Positions 6,296 to 8,904 of a stretch of DNA of 8,904 nucleotides are shown here, piece after piece. Source of the stretch: JBBDSH01 sp040905045 (GTDB lineage Bacteria; Pseudomonadota; Gammaproteobacteria; Eutrophobiales; Eutrophobiaceae); assembly GCA_040905045.1 (NCBI GenBank), contig JBBDSH010000035.1, positions 1 to 8,904 on the forward strand. The letters run 5' to 3'. Numbering within the stretch: position 1 is the first letter of the stretch; every line of letters starts with the position of its first letter. Under the pieces are notes generated by a model that saw nothing but the letters and a program-made list of their open reading frames with translations, did no database searches and was not told the origin of the DNA. A program made the translations under genes and the position numbers.

Positions 6296-7558
6296 ATGCA
6301 GCATGTGATTATCGGTAACGGCCCGGCCGGGGTTATCGCGGCGGAGACGCTGCGCAAGAACGACCCGGGCGCGTCGATAAAATTGATCGGCGACGAACCG
6401 GAACCGCCGTATTCCCGCATGGCGCTGCCTTATTACCTCATCGAGCGGATCGGTGAGGAAGGCACTTATCTGCGCAAGTCGCCGGAGTATTTTACTTCCC
6501 GGGGAATCGAACTGGTCCGGGATCGGGTTGCCAACGTGGATACAAAGAACAAATCACTGAGCCTGGAAGGCAACGGCACCCAGGGCTTTGACAAGCTGCT
6601 GCTGGCCACCGGTTCGCATCCGGTGCGGCCGCCCATCCCGGGCATGGATCTGGACAATGTCTATTCCTGCTGGACCCTGGAGGACGGACGCCGTATCGCG
6701 GATAAAGCCGGCAAGGGAGCTGATGTGGTCCTCATGGGTGCCGGTTTCATTGGCTGCATCATTCTCGAGGCACTGGCGGAGCGCGGCGTCAATCTCAGCG
6801 TCATCGAAATGGAAGATCGTATGGTGCCCCGAATGATGAACGACACCGCCGGCAATCTGATAAAGAGTTGGTGCGAGGAAAAGAGTGTTACCGTGTACAC
6901 CTCCACGCGGGTGGAATCCATTGAAGAGTCCGGCGGTAAACTGAAGGTGGCGCTGGACAATGGTGGCGACATGAACGCCGATCTGGTGATCTGCGCCACG
7001 GGCGTCAAGGCAAACATTGATTTCCTTTCGGGAAGCGGTATCGAAACGGATCAGGGTGTACTGGTCAACGATCGACTGCAAACGAATTATCCCGATATCT
7101 ATGCGGCGGGCGACGTCTGCCAGGGAAGGGACTTCTCCACCGGAGAATACAGCGTCCAGGCCATTCAGCCGACCGCGGCCGACCATGGCCGTATTGCCGC
7201 CATGAACATGTCGGGTCACGATAGCCGGCACCAGGGCAGTGTCAACATGAATGTGCTCGATACGCTCGGGCTCATTTCCACTTCCTACGGTCTCTGGATG
7301 GGCGTCGATGGCGGCGAGTCGGTGGAACTCAATGACCCGGGAAGATACCGTTACCTGTGTCTGCAGTTTGAAGACGATGTCCTGGTCGGTGCCCAGGCAC
7401 TGGGTCTGACAGAACATGTGGGTGTACTGCGCGGCCTGATACAGACACGCCTGAAACTGGGCAAATGGAAAGACCATTTATTGCGCGATCCGACCCGTAT
7501 CATGGAAGCTTATCTTGCCAATACCCAGGCCATCGGTCATAACGCCGGCGTTATATAA
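6296..7558 (+). CDS. aorC: FAD-dependent NAD(P)H oxidoreductase subunit of aldehyde oxidoreductase
   Basis: This 420-aa pyridine nucleotide-disulfide-fold flavoprotein is predicted to pass electrons from the AorA Fe-S chain to NAD+. The N-terminal FAD motif is VIIGNGPAG (Gly7, Gly9, Gly12). The substrate region begins YSRMALPYYL at about 39. The ATGSHPVRPPIPG segment follows at about 104. The second Rossmann motif is GAGFIG (148-153) with Glu171 at the end of the next strand, which favours NAD(H) over NADP(H). The FAD-binding DIYAAGDV has Asp273. There is no redox-active CxxxxC pair, as expected for the NirB/rubredoxin-reductase-like branch rather than the disulfide reductases. GGAG stands 8 nt before the ATG. 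The 307-nt repeat-filled spacer from aorB is long for an operon, so aorC may have its own promoter or lower expression. Assignment as AorC rests on gene order and fold. Confidence 0.85.
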   Translation: MQHVIIGNGPAGVIAAETLRKNDPGASIKLIGDEPEPPYSRMALPYYLIERIGEEGTYLRKSPEYFTSRGIELVRDRVANVDTKNKSLSLEGNGTQGFDKLLLATGSHPVRPPIPGMDLDNVYSCWTLEDGRRIADKAGKGADVVLMGAGFIGCIILEALAERGVNLSVIEMEDRMVPRMMNDTAGNLIKSWCEEKSVTVYTSTRVESIEESGGKLKVALDNGGDMNADLVICATGVKANIDFLSGSGIETDQGVLVNDRLQTNYPDIYAAGDVCQGRDFSTGEYSVQAIQPTAADHGRIAAMNMSGHDSRHQGSVNMNVLDTLGLISTSYGLWMGVDGGESVELNDPGRYRYLCLQFEDDVLVGAQALGLTEHVGVLRGLIQTRLKLGKWKDHLLRDPTRIMEAYLANTQAIGHNAGVI

Positions 7559-7574
7559 ACACTGTGGAAGTGTT
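7558..7574 (+). other. Small hairpin after aorC
   Basis: AACACT and AGTGTT form a 6-bp stem around GTGGA, overlapping the last base of the aorC stop codon. No T-run follows before the gap, so termination is doubtful. Confidence 0.3.
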
Positions 7575-7593
7575 CAATCCGTCAATAAACTTT

Positions 7594-7693
7594 NNNNNNN
7601 NNNNNNNNNNNNNNNNNNNNNNNNNNNNNNNNNNNNNNNNNNNNNNNNNNNNNNNNNNNNNNNNNNNNNNNNNNNNNNNNNNNNNNNNNNNNN
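7594..7693. other. Assembly gap of 100 N
   Basis: Exactly 100 N separate aorC from the MoaD-like gene. A round 100 is commonly a placeholder for unknown length, so genes may be missing here and reading frames across it mean nothing. Confidence 0.95.
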
Positions 7694-7735
7694 ATTCGTT
7701 CCCTGAAATTTCCCGTCCTGTATAAACGTCGATAA
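7694..7735 (+). CDS. Possible 3' end of a gene hidden in the gap
   Basis: From the first base after the gap one frame stays open for 13 codons (IRSLKFPVLYKRR) and stops with TAA at 7733-7735. The last A of that stop is the first base of the ATG of the MoaD-like gene (TAATG), a classic coupling overlap. The MoaD-like gene has no clear ribosome binding site, which fits translation re-initiation from an upstream gene. Thirteen codons are too few to identify a family. Another frame stops within four codons, so chance is possible. If real, it would be an accessory gene of the aldehyde oxidoreductase locus. Confidence 0.4.
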   Translation: MRSLKFPVLYKRR

Positions 7736-7992
7736 TGAAGCTCACACTCAAGCTGTATGCCGGCCTGTCCCGTTACCTGCCCGACGAAGCCGAGAACAAT
7801 GCCGTCAATCTGGACGTGAATGAAAACACGACACCTAACGCCCTTGTCGAGAAATACAATCTGCCGTTTGAATCCGTGCATATCGTTCTGCTGAACGGCG
7901 TCTATATCAAACCCGAGGAACGCGATCAGCCATTATTGAAGGAAGGGGATGTACTGGCCATGTGGCCGCCGGTTGCAGGCGGAAGGCGTTAG
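7735..7992 (+). CDS. MoaD/ThiS-family sulfur carrier protein
   Basis: This 85-aa beta-grasp (ubiquitin-like) protein begins MKLTLKLYAGLSRYLP, has VLLNGVYIK in the central strand and ends KEGDVLAMWPPVAGGRR. MoaD proteins normally end in the Gly-Gly that is adenylated and thiocarboxylated by MoeB to supply the dithiolene sulfurs of molybdopterin or its tungsten form. Here two Arg residues follow the Gly-Gly (Gly82-Gly83-Arg-Arg), so trimming or a read difference is needed for normal function. Small MoaD-like genes accompany tungsten oxidoreductase operons, where they may be dedicated to the W-cofactor. The start overlaps a possible upstream stop (TAATG) and no GGAG-type site is visible. The family is clear; the dedicated role is inferred. 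Confidence 0.85.
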   Translation: MKLTLKLYAGLSRYLPDEAENNAVNLDVNENTTPNALVEKYNLPFESVHIVLLNGVYIKPEERDQPLLKEGDVLAMWPPVAGGRR

Positions 7993-8017
7993 GAGTCAGG
8001 GGGCAGGAGTGAGGAGT
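7990..8017. repeat. Heptamer array starting at the stop codon of the MoaD-like gene
   Basis: Units TAGGAGT, CAGGGGG, CAGGAGT and GAGGAGT run from the TAG stop codon onward. The consensus is the same as the array after aorB (AGGAGTG-type), and again the stop codon is part of the first unit. Confidence 0.75.
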
Positions 8018-8035
8018 ATAGACAAGGTTATTACT

Positions 8036-8068
8036 TGTAGCCCGGATGAAGCGTAGCGTAATCCGGGG
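8036..8068. repeat. Single REP-like element
   Basis: It starts TGTAGCCCGGATGAAGCG and ends ATCCGGGG, in the same orientation as the left arm at 6035-6067. CCCGGAT and ATCCGGG form a 7-bp stem over a 13-nt loop. It lies 18 nt after the heptamer array. Confidence 0.8.
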
Positions 8069-8125
8069 AAATCATGTCTGCATCCCTGTCTGACAGTATT
8101 CTTTTTCTCTTTTTACTTATCGTTC

Positions 8126-8413
8126 ATGACTCAACGTATTGAAAGAGAGATGAGCATTACGCATGAGGAATTCCGGCGCGTTTTGCAAATGGCCTTTCCT
8201 GAAACAGGTTCATTTATCAGTGACGATCCCGCGGTTTTCAATTTCGAAGATGGTCGTGTGCGTGTTGTACTGTCACCGCAGACCACGCGAAGCATCGGCA
8301 ATCTGCGGTTGCCGGTAACAAAGGTGACACTGGAATTCGGGGATATGGCCGAGGAAGAGAAGAAGCGATTCGTTGAACGATTCAACCGTTCCTTCCAGCG
8401 TGGCGGTGGCTGA
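8126..8413 (+). CDS. Small conserved-looking protein of unknown function
   Basis: I do not recognise this 95-aa protein with confidence. It is soluble, with no signal peptide, membrane helix or cysteine. The middle reads as alternating beta-strands (DDPAVFNFEDGRVRVVLSP, then IGNLRLPVTKVTLEFGD), followed by an amphipathic charged helix (EEEKKRFVERFNRSFQ) and a RGGG tail. A second in-frame ATG at 8150 (MSITHEEF) may be the true start and would give 87 aa. It has GAAAGAGAG directly before it, although the spacing is short, while the ATG at 8126 has only a pyrimidine-rich stretch upstream. It follows the MoaD-like gene by 133 nt and a REP-like element, so it could belong to the same locus or be separate. 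The clean codon structure and globular pattern support a real gene. Confidence 0.7.
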   Translation: MTQRIEREMSITHEEFRRVLQMAFPETGSFISDDPAVFNFEDGRVRVVLSPQTTRSIGNLRLPVTKVTLEFGDMAEEEKKRFVERFNRSFQRGGG

Positions 8414-8570
8414 AGGTCATGGCCGTACAGCCGTTCGGGAAGGGCATAAATCCGTCTTCGAAAATTATTTTTAAAAATGCTTTTTAACTGCCTGATTATC
8501 CGATACAATCCCGGGAAACCCGGCCAGGTTGTTGTTAAAATGATACAGGCTTGGTCCGGGCCGGATTAAA

Positions 8571-8590
8571 ATGTGGCAAAATTTTCACAT
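8571..8590. promoter_or_regulatory. Interrupted inverted repeat upstream of a candidate promoter
   Basis: ATGTG and CACAT flank AAAATTTT, with an extra GC on the left side. It lies just upstream of the -35-like box at 8595 and could be an activator site. The spacing does not fit the CRP consensus (TGTGA-N6-TCACA). Confidence 0.3.
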
Positions 8591-8594
8591 CACA

Positions 8595-8623
8595 TTGCAA
8601 CTACTGACATTTTGTAGTATTTT
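8595..8623 (+). promoter_or_regulatory. Candidate sigma70 promoter for the exported-protein gene
   Basis: TTGCAA (4/6) is separated by exactly 17 nt from TATTTT (4/6). The spacer contains ACTAC and GTAGT as an inverted pair. The implied start site is near 8630. Confidence 0.4.
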
Positions 8624-8631
8624 CCTTGTCG

Positions 8632-8647
8632 GATTTTTGCAAAAATC
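8632..8647. promoter_or_regulatory. Perfect 16-bp palindrome, probable operator
   Basis: GATTTTTGCAAAAATC equals its own reverse complement with no loop. It sits about 9-24 nt beyond the candidate -10 box, at or just after the expected transcription start, where a repressor would block the promoter. Confidence 0.5.
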
Positions 8648-8759
8648 ACACGTAGATACGCAGGGTTTTACAGGATCAGAATGAGTTTAGGGGAAGTTAA
8701 GTGCTGGGGAGGCCAAACTTATTCTTCTTGAAAGCTTAGGTGCATCATCTTATTAAACT

Positions 8760-8765
8760 GGAGGG
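8760..8765 (+). promoter_or_regulatory. Ribosome binding site choosing between adjacent ATGs
   Basis: GGAGGG lies 5 nt before the ATG at 8771 but only 2 nt before the ATG at 8768, so 8771 is the better start. Confidence 0.7.
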
Positions 8766-8770
8766 AAATG

Positions 8771-8904
8771 ATGAAAAACGTCATGAAAACAAAACTGGCC
8801 GCGGTTGCCGGCTCGGCCATCTTGGCCGTGTCCGCCAGTCTGCCGGCGAATGCCGCCGTGGTACTGGGCGGCGAGGATGGTTGGGAAGTCAGCTACGGCG
8901 GCTT
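8771..8904 (+). CDS. Exported protein, N-terminal part only (possibly a porin-like outer-membrane protein)
   Basis: Only the first 44 residues are in the window; the gene runs off the right edge. It starts MKNVMKTKLAAVAGSAILAV, a typical Sec signal peptide: a basic start, a hydrophobic core at about 9-22 and probable cleavage after LPANA at about 29. The mature protein begins AVVLGGEDGWEVSYGG. A mature start of the GW-E-(V/F)-S-x-G kind occurs in proteobacterial porins, but the fragment is too short to decide. It has a strong ribosome binding site, its own candidate promoter and a possible operator, so it is likely transcribed separately from the aor locus and perhaps well expressed. Confidence 0.75.
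   Translation, partial: MKNVMKTKLAAVAGSAILAVSASLPANAAVVLGGEDGWEVSYGG

Larger units (their letters stand above)
8414..8770. promoter_or_regulatory. AT-rich control region before the exported-protein gene
   Basis: This gene-free stretch of about 357 nt contains an ATTTTTAAAAAT palindrome (8467-8478), a short CCGGG-AAA-CCCGG hairpin (8511-8523) that might end the 8126 transcript, an inverted repeat at 8571-8590, a candidate promoter at 8595-8623, a perfect palindrome at 8632-8647 and a leader of about 140 nt. I saw no additional gene. Confidence 0.55.

Noticed and set aside
6554..7477. Minus-strand open frame of 307 codons opposite aorC
   Set aside because: Exact shadow of a well-supported flavoprotein gene; long antisense frames are common in GC-rich coding DNA, and the translation shows no recognisable motif.
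7515..7751. Open frames that cross the N gap
   Set aside because: The gap length is arbitrary, so any frame through it is meaningless.
8571..8640. Sigma54 promoter or CRP site before the exported-protein gene
   Set aside because: TGGCA and TTGC both occur, but not with GG-N10-GC spacing. TGTG and CACA occur with a spacing that does not fit CRP.

Overview
The window looks like accessory metabolic DNA from a proteobacterium, most likely a gammaproteobacterium related to sulfur oxidisers or other facultative anaerobes. That placement is an inference from gene style, moderate-to-high GC, and intergenic repeats of the 'tagcccggatg...aatccggg' type that I associate with such genomes. No taxonomic marker is present.

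Layout. (1) 147-2152: a plus-strand two-component pair, a membrane histidine kinase of the NarX/UhpB (HisKA_3) class and a NarL/UhpA-type response regulator, joined by a 4-bp ATGA overlap. (2) 2153-2305: a convergent junction filled with degenerate heptamer repeats. (3) 2306-3256, minus strand: an exported YVTN-type beta-propeller protein resembling the PQQ-dependent-catabolism-associated family. (4) 3257-3642: a 386-nt divergent control region. (5) 3643-7992, plus strand: an operon-like tungsten aldehyde oxidoreductase locus. It holds a four-cluster ferredoxin subunit (AorA-like), the W-bis-pterin catalytic subunit (AorB-like), an FAD/NAD subunit (AorC-like), a 100-N assembly gap that probably hides the end of another gene, and a MoaD-like small protein. 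(6) 8126-8413: a small unrecognised protein. (7) 8414-8770: an AT-rich control region with a perfect 16-bp palindrome. (8) 8771 to the edge: the start of an exported, perhaps porin-like, protein.

How the genes may work together. AorB would oxidise aldehydes to acids, AorA would carry the electrons, and AorC would pass them to NAD+, as in the Aromatoleum aromaticum AorABC enzyme. The MoaD-like protein would supply sulfur for the metal-binding pterin. The beta-propeller protein and this class of two-component pair often accompany periplasmic PQQ alcohol dehydrogenases. A plausible but unproven reading is therefore an alcohol-to-aldehyde-to-acid pathway, with the dehydrogenase lying to the left of the window.

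The most unusual feature is in the spacers. Four degenerate 7-bp tandem arrays lie 3' of genes. Two start exactly at the stop codons of aorB and the MoaD-like gene, and each of those is followed by a REP-like palindrome in the same order. I did not find a convincingly novel protein system. The gap-hidden gene, the Arg-Arg tail after the Gly-Gly of the MoaD-like protein, and the repeat architecture are the best leads.
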